Source: Erysipelothrix piscisicarius
Lineage (GTDB): Bacteria; Bacillota_I; Bacilli_A; Erysipelotrichales; Erysipelotrichaceae
Assembly: GCF_003931795.1 (NCBI RefSeq)
Contig: NZ_CP034234.1
Location: 558,001-622,000, forward strand
Length of the DNA: 64,000 nucleotides
Direction: 5' to 3'
Shown here: positions 27,419 through 37,081 of the stretch, in pieces
Position numbering within the stretch: the first letter of the stretch is position 1
How the letters are laid out: every line of letters starts with the position of its first letter
The notes under the pieces: generated by a model
Told to the model about the DNA's origin: nothing
The model's database searches: none
The model's input: the letters and a program-made list of their open reading frames with translations, nothing else
Position numbers and translations under genes: made by a program

Positions 27419-30121
27419 ATGAATACAAAAGAACAAATTTATCAGTATCTTGTTTTCGAAACACAAATTCTACTCGATCATGACTTTTCCTTACTCACAA
27501 CCGCAGTGATTTCAGAATCGTTACACTTAAGCCGTTCCTGAGTATCGCAATACTTAAATGAATTGTTTCAGGAAGGGCTCTTAATTAAGGTATCGTCACG
27601 ACCGGTGTATTACTTTGATAAACACGAATTTGAGAAGCGCTATCGTGTTCAAAATGTATCGCGTGAGTATTTAAGTGTTAAAGCGCTCATGGATGAAATA
27701 CAGAGTTCGGAAGGGTATGATTCCTTCCAAGATTTAATTGGTTTTGATGGATCATTAAGTCACATCGTTCAACAAATTAAGTCAGCCCTGCTTTATCCAG
27801 GCCGTGGATTGCCGATTGTATTGTTTGGAAAACGCGGAAGTGGTAAGACGTATTTATCGCGTATGATTCATAAATTTTGTGTGGAACATGACTTAATTCA
27901 AACAGGACAAAGCGTTTACCATCTAAAATTTACTGATCCGCAATGTGATTATGAACGCCTGCTTTTTGGGGATGAAACACAAAGTGGTTTGTTGGAACAA
28001 AAAGAAATTGGTGTGCTCTATCTTGAACATGCAGATCGAATGCGTCCAGACATCCAATACCAAGTATCCAATGTCATTAAAGATGGCTATTACACCAAAA
28101 ACCACAAGGTTGTGAAGGTTCATTGTCGCTTGGTTTTTGGAACCTCTTATAATCCGGAAGATGCCTTTGATTATTCGTTACTTCAAAGTCTTCCAATTAT
28201 ATGTAAGATTCCGCACTTTGATCAACGTGGAACTCAGGAAAAGGAACACTTCATCCTGAAATTCTTTAAGCAAGAACAACAAAAACTCGGCTTAAAAATA
28301 TTTATTTCATACAAGCTGTTAGAAGCATTGCTTCAACTCAAATTTGATGAAGACATTCATGAGTTAAAAAAATGCATCACGCGCATCTGCGCAACAGCCC
28401 TGGAATCAGCGCAACAAGGTGTCATGCATTGTCACTTATATCATTTACCAGAAGATAAATTGAACTACAGCATCTCAAATGAACAAGATATGAAGCAGCT
28501 TATTGAAATTGATACGTATGTCATTCATGAATCAACGGATAAGATCGTGCATTTATTTAAAAATATCTTAAAAGCGTTTAACGGTTTCCAAAGCAATCAG
28601 CTATCGTATCGTGAGATGTTAGAACAAGATTTTGAGTCCATGCGTAATTATTATGATTTGATGATTTTTGATCAATCGTATAGCCTTCAAAAAGTATATG
28701 GACTTGAGAAAATTATTGATGATGTGCTTGAAGATGTGAAACAAAAAAACAAAATCAACATTCCCAGCAATTGCAGTTTTGTCTTATCACGGGTTTTGTT
28801 GTCAACATCACATGAAAAAATAAAACTTGATCGATGGACGTATAAACATCGTAACGATATCAATGCTTTATTAGAGTTCCTAAAAGAAGAAATGTATGAC
28901 ATTTTCATGATTTCAAATGAGATTTCAAAGATGGTATACCAAGCTTTAGAGTTAAAGCTTAATGATTTCAATCTAATCTTTCTAATCCTAAATATTTATT
29001 TCTATAACGACAACATTAAACACAAAGATACGGCAGCCGTGATTGTATCACATGGATACTCGACGGCAAGCAGTATTGCGGATGCTGCCAATCAATTGTT
29101 AGAGGAACATATCTTTGATGCCTTTGATATGCCACTGGATAGTAGCAGTGAAGAAATCATTATGAAGGTGAATGACTATATCGCCTTAAATCCGTATTAC
29201 AAGAATTTGATTTTATTGGTCGATATGGGATCGTTGGAATTAATTGGGGATCGCATTCTTAAAGATTTAAATGTTGGTGTCATTAATAATAGTTCAACGG
29301 CAATTGCCTTGCATATTGGTTCAATGGTTCGTCAAGAATATCCACTGGAAGAAATCTTAGCGAAAGCTTCGAAACAAGCCGTAACCAAGTATAAAATCTT
29401 GAATCGTGCAGAGAAAACAAAAGCCATGGTCTTTGTAAGTGATGCAACGGTATCCGTTGCAGATCGGAGGGTCAACCTCTTTAAACAGTCCTTGCCTAAA
29501 TCCATTGATCTTCGTTTTATTCGGTATGACTTTAAAGAATTATTAACAAATGGTTTAAAGGATCCTTTATTTGATAAGTTTGAAGTGATGTTGATGGTGA
29601 AACCACACTCATTACCGCTGGATTCGATTCGCAGTGTAAGTTTGGAGGATATTGTCAGTTTTAAAGATATTTCCATTGTGGATAAGGCCTTGGAAGATTA
29701 TCTGGATGCAGATGAGATTGAGGTGTTTAACCGGAATCTGCTTAAAAACTTTTCACTTCAAAATGTGATGCAGAATCTAACCATTTTAAATGCAAACAAA
29801 CTTTTGAACTTTGTCAGTGATTCCACATCTCATTTAGAACGCAAGATGCAAAAGACATTCCAAAGTAAGACGATTGTCGGTATTTATATTCATGTCTGCT
29901 TTTTGATCGAACGTCTGGTAACTAAAACAGCTATTGACGACTATAAGGACGTGAAACGCTTTGAACATGACCACCAAGCCTTTATTCGTGATGTGAATGA
30001 TAGTTTTGGCCCTATGCTCGAACATTATAATGTCATGTTCCCGGTATCAGAGATTGCACTCCTTTATGACTATATTGAAAATGATAAAAATAGAGAGCAT
30101 GGAGAGGATGATTCATTTTGA
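27419..30121 (+). pseudogene. LevR-type PTS-regulated activator, one in-frame TGA, no GAFTGA
   Basis: ATG 27419 after AAGGAG opens a 900-codon frame with a TGA at 27539-27541 (HLSRS*VSQYLNEL), perhaps once CGA. Restart downstream (ATG-less, from about 27563) would lose half the helix-turn-helix. Domains: winged helix (1-75), AAA+ ATPase (about 95-270; FGKRGSGKT Walker A, GVLYLEHAD Walker B), PRD1, an EIIA-Man-like domain (VIVSHGYSTASS), an EIIB-like segment and PRD2. Where activators of sigma-54 have GAFTGA after LFG, this reads LLFGDETQSGLLEQ: the loop is deleted. It heads the FrlC/PTS/FrlB operon and overlaps the next gene by four bases, so it is probably that operon's regulator. Confidence 0.85.
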
Positions 30122-30930
30122 AACTATCAGCAATGAACAGTCACTATCGATATTATAGTTTGAATACATTTTTTAAAACCATTTCAAGTCTAGGCTTTGA
30201 TGCATGTGAGATATGGACCAGTCCACATCACTTCTTTGTCGATTACCAACAGTATGATGATCCTTTTGCACTTAAAACCCATGCAGAGCATTTTGGGTTA
30301 GAGATTATCGCAATCTGTCCAGAACAGACAAATCCAAAGCCCCATAACATGGCGACAGGATCTCTTGAACAACAAAATCGTGTGTATGCTTACTTCCGTA
30401 ATATGATTGATATTGCGCATACAGTCGGTGCGAAACTGGTGGTAGTAACAAGTGGTTGGGCATTTTATGACGAACCCCTAGAAGCAGCCTATCAACGCAG
30501 TGTCGCAATGATGCGAAGATTGTGTATTTATGCGCAAGATAAAGGAATTCTTCTTGCCATTGAGGCATTACAGCCTTATGAATCACGCTTGGTGAATACC
30601 GTTCAAGATTTGAAAGCATATCAAGATGCTGTGGCGTGTGCAAACTTAAAAATTTGTCTGGACCTTGGGGCAATGACCCAGGCTGAAGAAACAATTGATG
30701 ATTACTTTAATGTTTTTAAAGAAGATATTGTTCATGTGCATTTTGTGGATTCAGGACATTGTGCATGGGGGGATGGACAACGAAACATGCAGGAAGATCT
30801 TACAAAATTTAATCAATATAAGTATCAAGGTTATTATTCGCTGGAAACAGCCAAACAATGTTATGAAACAAAACCAGGTGATGCGGATTTACAAAGTTTA
30901 ACGAAATATAAAGAACAGGGAGGGATCTAA
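30118..30930 (+). CDS. FrlC-like sugar epimerase (TIM barrel)
   Basis: A 270-residue xylose-isomerase-type TIM-barrel protein. It starts at TTG 30118 after GAGAGGATG, overlapping the regulator stop. Metal-binding acids lie in FDACEIWTSP, LLAIEALQPYESRLV, ICLDLGAM and YYSLETAKQ; HVHFVDSGH is the conserved His strand. The pattern EIW...PH...F and EALQPYES resembles FrlC, the fructoselysine 3-epimerase. With the FrlB-like deglycase at the operon end it suggests isomers of an Amadori compound are made usable. Other sugar-phosphate epimerases share the fold, so the substrate is inferred. Confidence 0.78.
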   Translation: MKLSAMNSHYRYYSLNTFFKTISSLGFDACEIWTSPHHFFVDYQQYDDPFALKTHAEHFGLEIIAICPEQTNPKPHNMATGSLEQQNRVYAYFRNMIDIAHTVGAKLVVVTSGWAFYDEPLEAAYQRSVAMMRRLCIYAQDKGILLAIEALQPYESRLVNTVQDLKAYQDAVACANLKICLDLGAMTQAEETIDDYFNVFKEDIVHVHFVDSGHCAWGDGQRNMQEDLTKFNQYKYQGYYSLETAKQCYETKPGDADLQSLTKYKEQGGI

Positions 30931-31344
30931 ATGAAACACTATATTATCGCAAGTCATAAACACCTGGCCGAAGGATTCTACAGTGCCGTCAAAGCCATTG
31001 TCGGAGATGTGGATTCCGTTCATATTATTTCCGCCTACGTTGATCATCATGATCTCACACAAGAAATTATGATGTGCTTCGAGGGAATCCCCCTTGAAGA
31101 TGATTTGGTGGTCATGACGGATATTTATGGCGGAAGTGTCAATACAGAGTTTGTGAAGTTATTGGGGAGCCGTGATTTCCATCTCATTGCCGGCGTTAAC
31201 CTAGCGCTTATTATTTCAATCATGGTTGAAATTCAAGGCCCCATAACGCGTGAAGAACTTATAGAAAAGATCGAAGAGTGTCGTATGTCATTACGATATT
31301 GTAATGACGGTCTTGTTGGAATGGACGTCGAAGAAGAATTTTAG
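30931..31344 (+). CDS. PTS mannose-class EIIA
   Basis: A 137-residue EIIA. The phosphorylated His is in IIASHKHLAEGFYSAV (about residue 10), and MTDIYGGSVNTEF is the conserved second segment. It accepts phosphate from HPr and passes it to the EIIB encoded next. It begins directly after the epimerase stop with GGGAGGG upstream, in one operon with EIIB, EIIC and EIID. Confidence 0.92.
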   Translation: MKHYIIASHKHLAEGFYSAVKAIVGDVDSVHIISAYVDHHDLTQEIMMCFEGIPLEDDLVVMTDIYGGSVNTEFVKLLGSRDFHLIAGVNLALIISIMVEIQGPITREELIEKIEECRMSLRYCNDGLVGMDVEEEF

Positions 31345-31353
31345 GAGGAACTT

Positions 31354-31806
31354 ATGATTGTATTATGTCGTGTTGACCATCGTCTCTTACATGGACAAGT
31401 TGCATTCTCTTGGACCAATGCCCTTGGTGCAGACTGTATCTTGATTGCAGATGATGATGTCGTTTCCGATGATATTTGGAAGACCACATTGAAACTGGCA
31501 AAACCAGCCAATGTTAAGTTAGTCATAAAGAATGTTGAAGATGCAATAAACGCATTAAACAGTGGCGTTACAGATAAGTATCAGCTGTTAATTGTCGTAC
31601 GGACCATTGACGTTGCGTATAAGCTTGCGCAAGCATGTCCACAGATTCAATCCATTAACCTTGGTGGAACGAAAAAAGAAGGTGATGATGAACAAATCAG
31701 TAAAGCCATCTTTGTCAGTGAAACCGATAAGAAATTGTTGAAGGAATTAATGGATGCTGGAAAAGAAGTAGAAATACGGATGTTATCCACGACTCAAAGC
31801 AGGTAG
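31354..31806 (+). CDS. PTS mannose-class EIIB
   Basis: A 150-residue EIIB. RVDHRLLHGQVAFSWTN carries the active His (about residue 14). IINLGG-type C-terminal motif SINLGGTKK is present. It transfers phosphate to the incoming sugar at the EIIC-EIID pore. AGGAGG lies before the ATG, nine bases after EIIA. Confidence 0.93.
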   Translation: MIVLCRVDHRLLHGQVAFSWTNALGADCILIADDDVVSDDIWKTTLKLAKPANVKLVIKNVEDAINALNSGVTDKYQLLIVVRTIDVAYKLAQACPQIQSINLGGTKKEGDDEQISKAIFVSETDKKLLKELMDAGKEVEIRMLSTTQSR

Positions 31807-31832
31807 TAAAACTATAAAAGGAGGAAGAATTC

Positions 31833-32603
31833 ATGTTACAAGCAATATTGATTGGTTTAGTAGCGGCATTGGGTGTCTTCGGGGATCAACTGGGATCACT
31901 GTATATTAATCGCCCAATTATTCTTGGACCCATTGTTGGACTTATCTTAGGAGATGTTCAACAAGGTGTTATTATTGGTGCTACTTTAGAATTATTCTTT
32001 ATGGGGGCCGTGTCAATTGGTGCCTATATTCCACCGAATGTAATTGTTGGTGGGACACTGGCTACAGCGTTTGCAATCTCGATGGGATCTGGAACCGAAG
32101 CAGCGATTGCGCTTGCTATGCCACTTGCATTAATCTCACTTGCAATTGGAAATATCTTTAACGTTGTCAATTCCTTTATCCTACGCATTGCTGATAAATC
32201 GGCAGAGGCAGGTAGTGTTGGTGGTATTAAAACAGCACACTGGAGTATTGGGATGATTACAGTGGTCCGTCGTTTCTTGTTAGTATGCCTAGGATTTTAC
32301 TTCGGTGCTGAAGCAATGTCTAATGTTATTGCAGCAATACCAGAACAAATTATTGCCGGTATGGATGCAGCTGCGGGACTTCTTCCTGCGCTTGGATTTG
32401 CGATGTTAATGCGTATGATTTTAAACAAGAAACTTGTACCATTTTATTTCTTAGGATTTGTTTTATCTGCTTATCTCAATGTACCGGTATTAGGGATTGC
32501 GATTATCGGTGTCATTATTGTAATTGAAAAATTTGACTTCTTAGGGGGCTTTAGACAAGCACCGGCAGGATTAAATGTGGAGGACGATGATGATGACTTC
32601 TAA
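31833..32603 (+). CDS. PTS mannose-class EIIC
   Basis: A 256-residue membrane subunit. It shows the family signature GATLELFFMGAVSIGAYIPP and about eight membrane segments. With EIID it forms the sugar channel. AGGAGG precedes the start. The end overlaps the EIID start, and the last residues are an acidic tail. Confidence 0.92.
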   Translation: MLQAILIGLVAALGVFGDQLGSLYINRPIILGPIVGLILGDVQQGVIIGATLELFFMGAVSIGAYIPPNVIVGGTLATAFAISMGSGTEAAIALAMPLALISLAIGNIFNVVNSFILRIADKSAEAGSVGGIKTAHWSIGMITVVRRFLLVCLGFYFGAEAMSNVIAAIPEQIIAGMDAAAGLLPALGFAMLMRMILNKKLVPFYFLGFVLSAYLNVPVLGIAIIGVIIVIEKFDFLGGFRQAPAGLNVEDDDDDF

Positions 32604-33414
32604 CAACAGTGTAATTACCAAACAAGACATTACCAAGATGGCCTTCAATGCTGGAAGTTTAGGCATGGAGTTTTCTTGGAACTATGAACGTCAGATGCAT
32701 CTTGCATTTGGCATGATGATGGATCCAACCCTTAAAAAAATTTATAAGGATGATCAAGAAGGGTATGCGGAAGCGTTACAACGTCATATTGAATTCTTTA
32801 ATATTACACCCCAATTAGCACCATTTGTTGGTGGTATTGTGTGCTCGATGGAAGAGAAACATAAAGATGGAGAGGTCGATGCAACGGCGATTAGTGCGAT
32901 GAAAACGGCGTTAATGGGACCCTTATCTGGAATTGGAGACTCGATCTTTGTAGGGTGTATTCGAGTTATTGCATTAGGTGTTGGTTTATCACTTGCGATT
33001 AGTGGGAATATCCTTGGACCCATCGCTTACTTTTTAATCTATAACATTCCTGCTTTCTTAGCACGTTATTTTGGAGCACATCTCGGTTACAATATTGGTT
33101 TTAATTATCTTGAGAAAATGCAACAAAGTGGTGTGATGGATAAAGTTCTTGCGGCAGCAGGTATCTTAGGGATCATGGTTATTGGTGGTATGTCGAAAGA
33201 AATGGTTTATACAGGATTGGCCTTACAAATTGGTACCGGAGAAACGGCACAACCCTTCCAAGAAATATTGGATGGGATTATACCAGGACTTGTCGGTCTA
33301 GGAACAACATGGCTTTATTATTGGTTACTTAAGAAAAAAGTAAATCCCCTTATTCTTATTGTTGGGACGATGGTAGTAGGTATTGCTGGTGTTTATTTAG
33401 GAATCTTTGGATAG
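32593..33414 (+). CDS. PTS mannose-class EIID
   Basis: About 273 residues. FNAGSLGMEFSWNYERQMHLAFGMMM and EKHKDGEV are EIID signatures, followed by membrane segments. Three ATGs in a row stand at 32587-32595; I chose the third because GGAGGAC is then about nine bases away. The gene overlaps the end of EIIC, so translation is coupled. Confidence 0.9.
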   Translation: MTSNNSVITKQDITKMAFNAGSLGMEFSWNYERQMHLAFGMMMDPTLKKIYKDDQEGYAEALQRHIEFFNITPQLAPFVGGIVCSMEEKHKDGEVDATAISAMKTALMGPLSGIGDSIFVGCIRVIALGVGLSLAISGNILGPIAYFLIYNIPAFLARYFGAHLGYNIGFNYLEKMQQSGVMDKVLAAAGILGIMVIGGMSKEMVYTGLALQIGTGETAQPFQEILDGIIPGLVGLGTTWLYYWLLKKKVNPLILIVGTMVVGIAGVYLGIFG

Positions 33415-33423
33415 GAGAAACGT

Positions 33424-34419
33424 ATGTTAAAATTTGATAAAGAAAAGCAATTAGCGAGTTTTAAAGGGGGATTAGCCCTTCGACCTGAAATTGAAAAGGT
33501 TGCCGATGCAATTCATGATAAAGGTTATAACGGTATTTATTTTGTAGGGATTGGAGGAACTTATGCTTCTGCACTCCAAGTTGCTCATCACGTAAAAGAG
33601 ATGAGTACACTGCCAATTTATGTGGAACATGCAGCGGAATACTTAGTAACCGGGAATAAGAACATTACAAAAGATTCAATTATCGTTTATTCTTCTGTAA
33701 CTGGGACAACACAAGAGGTTGTGGCCGCGGTTAAGGTTTTAAAAGAAGTTGGGTGTACGATTGTCGCATTCGTCGATGAACCCAATTCAATCCTTGCGGA
33801 ATTGGGTGATTACACCATCTCTTACGGTCTGAATGAACAACTTAAGTTCTTTATGTTTATGGATCGTTTAATGCAACGTAAGGGTGATTTTGATGATTAT
33901 GAAGCAATGTATCAAGAATTTGATCAATACTTACCTGAAGCACTTGTTGATGTGGAAATCAAAGCCGATGCATTTGGGGAAGCTTATGCGAAACGTCATC
34001 ACGATGATGCCATGCATTACTTTGTGGGTGCAGGGAATCAATGGTGTGCAACGTACTCCTATGCAATGTGTTATTGGGAAGAACAACATTGGCTTCCTAC
34101 AAAATCAATTACAGCACCTGAATTCTTCCATGGTATGTTTGAGATTGTAGAACGCGACACCCCTGTAACGATCTTCGTAGGAGAAGATACATCTCGTCCA
34201 TTATCAACACGTGTTGTCGATTTTATTCCGCGTATATGCGCAAACTATGAAGTCATTGATAGTAAAGATTATGAACTGAAAGGGATCAGTGAAAAATATC
34301 GCGGTCACATTTGTCATCTTGTAATGATGGCGGTTAACCGTCGTATTGATGCTCATATTGAGAAAATAAACTGTCATCCTACAGAAATTCGTCGTTATTA
34401 CCGACAATTGGATTATTAA
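33424..34419 (+). CDS. FrlB-like SIS-domain deglycase
   Basis: A 331-residue protein with two sugar-isomerase (SIS) domains. IYFVGIGGTYASALQVAHHV is the first sugar-phosphate site. GGGNQW-type MHYFVGAGNQWCATYSYAMCYWEEQ and EFFHGMFEIVERDTPVTIF are typical of FrlB and related 6-phospho-Amadori deglycases, which split fructoselysine 6-phosphate into glucose 6-phosphate and the amino acid. The mannose-class PTS just before it would deliver the phosphorylated compound. A glucoselysine-type substrate is equally possible. A terminator closes the operon. Confidence 0.83.
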   Translation: MLKFDKEKQLASFKGGLALRPEIEKVADAIHDKGYNGIYFVGIGGTYASALQVAHHVKEMSTLPIYVEHAAEYLVTGNKNITKDSIIVYSSVTGTTQEVVAAVKVLKEVGCTIVAFVDEPNSILAELGDYTISYGLNEQLKFFMFMDRLMQRKGDFDDYEAMYQEFDQYLPEALVDVEIKADAFGEAYAKRHHDDAMHYFVGAGNQWCATYSYAMCYWEEQHWLPTKSITAPEFFHGMFEIVERDTPVTIFVGEDTSRPLSTRVVDFIPRICANYEVIDSKDYELKGISEKYRGHICHLVMMAVNRRIDAHIEKINCHPTEIRRYYRQLDY

Positions 34420-34421
34420 GC

Positions 34422-34455
34422 GAAAACCCACTTTAAACAAGTGGGTTTTCTTTCT
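34422..34455 (+). terminator. Terminator of the Amadori PTS operon
   Basis: GAAAACCCACTT (34422-34433) pairs with AAGTGGGTTTTC (34439-34450) around TAAAC, followed by a T-rich run. Confidence 0.88.
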
Positions 34456-34515
34456 TAAATTTTCAGTTCAAACGCATTGTTATTCGCTTATACATATGTT
34501 AGACTTATCTTCCAT

Positions 34516-34591
34516 GGAGGTTTAGCTCAGTTGGGAGAGCATCTGCCTTACAAGCAGAGGGTCAGCGGTTCGAGCCCGTTAACCTCCACCA
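34516..34591 (+). tRNA. tRNA-Val (anticodon TAC)
   Basis: Seventy-six bases fold as a cloverleaf: acceptor GGAGGTT with AACCTCC, D arm around GCTCAGTTGGGAGAGC, anticodon stem TCTGC/GCAGA with loop CTTACAA, T arm with GGTTCGAGCCC region, and encoded CCA. The anticodon TAC reads valine codons. Confidence 0.96.
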
Positions 34592-34603
34592 TTTTTATTC
34601 TGG

Positions 34604-34630
34604 ATCACCCACGACGAGGGTGGTTTTTTT
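34604..34630 (+). terminator. Terminator after tRNA-Val
   Basis: ATCACCC and GGGTGGT pair around ACGACGA and T7 follows. Confidence 0.85.
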
Positions 34631-34756
34631 ATGCTTTCTCATCTGTGGATTTTGAGTGTGGGGAATGCGTCTAATTTCAGGGCAAATAAAATTAGAAGAC
34701 AAGGAAATCCAAGAACAGTTTAACTCAAAATTAAATGCACCTTTGTAGGTTTATTT

Positions 34757-34786
34757 TTGACTTACGGCTCCTTTTATGACTATAAT
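34757..34786 (+). promoter_or_regulatory. Promoter of ABC module A
   Basis: TTGACT (34757-34762), an 18-base spacer and a perfect TATAAT (34781-34786), about 75 bases before the first gene. The rest of the 34631-34861 gap shows nothing else. Confidence 0.8.
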
Positions 34787-34861
34787 GAAACCGCTAAGCT
34801 TTTGTTTTTTAGAAAAACATGAGTAAACTCGGTAATAAATAGCGCATCATTTTTTGGGGAA

Positions 34862-35806
34862 ATGGATGCAAATAGAATTTGGATAAGTGGGTGGGGAATG
34901 TTTATTAAGAGAAGAAATGAATTTCGGTATTATGTTTTGCTTTTTTGTGTATCACTATTTTTATTTGGCTTTATGTTCTTAAATGAATTGGATATCTATC
35001 AAATCATCGTTTCGTATTTCCAAAATAGTAACGAAAGTTTATTTAATTCTGATGTCGGGATATTCTTCTCAGACAGCAGTGAGATCACATTTATCAAATA
35101 TACTTCAATTGAACTCCATAATGCATTGAAGTATTCAAGTTTTGAAGCGAGCTTAACAAGGGCTCTGTCACTTTTCCAAATCGTGGTTCCTTTACTTGCT
35201 TCATTTGCGGGATTAATAATGTATCATAACCAAACCAGTTGTAATGTTTTAAAATCATACCGTGTAAAAAAATATCGTAACTTTATTCGCAATGAACAGT
35301 TAAGAATCGCGATAAGCGTGGCGGGTTCAATTTTTAGCGCATACGTTTTATATTACCTAATCATTCTATTTATAAGTGGAGGACGATTTGACGCATACAC
35401 AATTCACACATATTTATTTTTAGATGTACTTGGAAATAAGTTTTACTATCAACACCTCAAGTTTTATTATTTTTTACTGGGGATTGTAAAGTATTTACTC
35501 ATTCCATTTGTTTTAGCTTATTTATCAACATCGATTGCGCTCTTCTCAACTAAAAAGAGTACGGTGGTGTTTGGGCTCTTAATTTATTATTTTGGTCTCT
35601 CGGTTCTTATGTTTCCTCTGGTTTCTGTGGGAACAATTGATAAGTTTCCAATTGCCATGTTGTTTGCGCCATCCACTATTTTTTCTATTAGTGATTACAA
35701 TACAGCGCCCACAATACTGCTTTTTATCACAAACTCAATGCCCCTTATTTTAGGTTATGTATTATTTAACCATAAGACGCGAGGTAAGCATCTTGAGATT
35801 AGTTAG
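34862..35806 (+). CDS. ABC module A membrane protein 1, unknown family
   Basis: A membrane protein of 314 residues (302 if started at ATG 34898, which gives the more usual basic N-terminus MFIKRRNEFRYY). About six hydrophobic segments, with a large extracellular loop after the first. I recognise no named family; the layout is that of ABC-2-type export permeases. It is first in a five-gene operon with two more membrane proteins, an ATPase and a lipoprotein. Base use is more AT-rich than nearby metabolic genes, as for membrane genes here. Both candidate starts have only short-spaced G-rich ribosome sites. Confidence 0.65.
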   Translation: MDANRIWISGWGMFIKRRNEFRYYVLLFCVSLFLFGFMFLNELDIYQIIVSYFQNSNESLFNSDVGIFFSDSSEITFIKYTSIELHNALKYSSFEASLTRALSLFQIVVPLLASFAGLIMYHNQTSCNVLKSYRVKKYRNFIRNEQLRIAISVAGSIFSAYVLYYLIILFISGGRFDAYTIHTYLFLDVLGNKFYYQHLKFYYFLLGIVKYLLIPFVLAYLSTSIALFSTKKSTVVFGLLIYYFGLSVLMFPLVSVGTIDKFPIAMLFAPSTIFSISDYNTAPTILLFITNSMPLILGYVLFNHKTRGKHLEIS

Positions 35807-36395
35807 AAAAGCAGCATTTGCAGGCTATATCATGTATATTAGCTTTATATTTTTGATCGGTAATGCAGCTTCATTCCAAAATCTTTTCAATGATATATAT
35901 TTTGTTATTGGTACGATTGTCTTGTACTTTTCGATTTATATAAAAGAATATTGTGAGATGATGACGGTACATCGATATGGATCAAAAATAAATTTTGCTT
36001 TAAAAACAATTGGGAACGCTGTGTATCATGCTTCAGTGCTTTATTTTATTTTAGTTCTATTTTATCTAATCCTATCGATCTATTTTTATTCGGGTTTCGA
36101 TTTTTATTATTTTCTGAAAATAATGGTGCTGGTGGTAGTGTTAGGGATATCGGAAGTGCTCGTAAAACTTTTACGTCTTGGCTCAAAGTTACCCATAACA
36201 AGTATTGTAGAATTTCTGTTAATTCTTTCCTCTACAAGTTACTATATGCCAATATTGGATAATCCCATGAATCCGTTCTACATTTTTTATCATTTAGAAG
36301 GCTTAAATTGTGGGGTGATTATTTTAAACTATCTACCCTATGTATTCTTGTTGATGTTAGTTTTCTACTTAAAAATGGAGGATTTAGAATTATGA
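35793..36395 (+). CDS. ABC module A membrane protein 2, unknown family
   Basis: About 200 residues, nearly all hydrophobic, with five to six membrane segments. I chose TTG 35793, with GAGGTAA ten bases before it, because the frame overlaps the previous stop and no ATG is suitably placed. It gives MRLVRKAAFAGYIMYISF. It is likely a second permease half of the same exporter. No family recognised. Confidence 0.6.
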   Translation: MRLVRKAAFAGYIMYISFIFLIGNAASFQNLFNDIYFVIGTIVLYFSIYIKEYCEMMTVHRYGSKINFALKTIGNAVYHASVLYFILVLFYLILSIYFYSGFDFYYFLKIMVLVVVLGISEVLVKLLRLGSKLPITSIVEFLLILSSTSYYMPILDNPMNPFYIFYHLEGLNCGVIILNYLPYVFLLMLVFYLKMEDLEL

Positions 36396-37081
36396 CAGTA
36401 TTGATTTATTTTATCACCTTGATACTTGGAATTATAATCTCTTTACTCCAAATGTTCCCAGGCCCGCATGGAGTCATAACATTGAGTGATCTTATGAATG
36501 TATTATATTTAAACTTTAATAGTTTTCCTTTGTACGGAATTGATCAAGCAAGCATTCAAAATGTCATTGTGTTTACGTTAATTACAATTACATTAATGAA
36601 TACCGTTTTAAGGGAATTTAAAGACTTACAATCATTTTATGGTCTCTTACTTTATCGGAAGAATATAATCACTTCTTATACAGTTCTAGCGAAGTATCAT
36701 GTTTTGAATGCAATTAAGATGATGGTCATGACCTTTTTATTTTTTGTTTTCATGACTTTAGTCTATAAAAGTACATTAACTACAATGCTTGTAACCATAT
36801 TTTATCTCACCCGATTAACAACTTTAATGCTAGCGATTGGACTGTTATTTGAAGCAATCAGTATCCGGTTCAGTGAGAATTTGGTTACATCAATTTTTCC
36901 ATATTTTATGATTATGATTATGATATCAATTGATTATTACAGTTCAATAAGTATTGTTTCTTTTGTTGGTGAATTAGAACTTGAATTGATGCGAATGATT
37001 TTAGCTTTCGTATTTGTTTTAATTGCCTTCGGAGGTTCCATACTTATTTTAAAAAGGAGTATTTATTATGATTCAATTTAA
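36392..37081 (+). CDS. ABC module A membrane protein 3, unknown family
   Basis: A 229-residue membrane protein with about six segments. It starts at ATG 36392 (ATGA overlap with the previous stop) after TGGAGG. Its last codons overlap the ATPase gene, so membrane and ATPase subunits are translationally coupled. Three separate membrane proteins per ATPase is unusual. Confidence 0.65.
   Translation: MTVLIYFITLILGIIISLLQMFPGPHGVITLSDLMNVLYLNFNSFPLYGIDQASIQNVIVFTLITITLMNTVLREFKDLQSFYGLLLYRKNIITSYTVLAKYHVLNAIKMMVMTFLFFVFMTLVYKSTLTTMLVTIFYLTRLTTLMLAIGLLFEAISIRFSENLVTSIFPYFMIMIMISIDYYSSISIVSFVGELELELMRMILAFVFVLIAFGGSILILKRSIYYDSI

Noticed and set aside
34477-34674. 65-codon open frame on the plus strand
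   Set aside because: It runs across tRNA-Val and its terminator; no ribosome site or family likeness.
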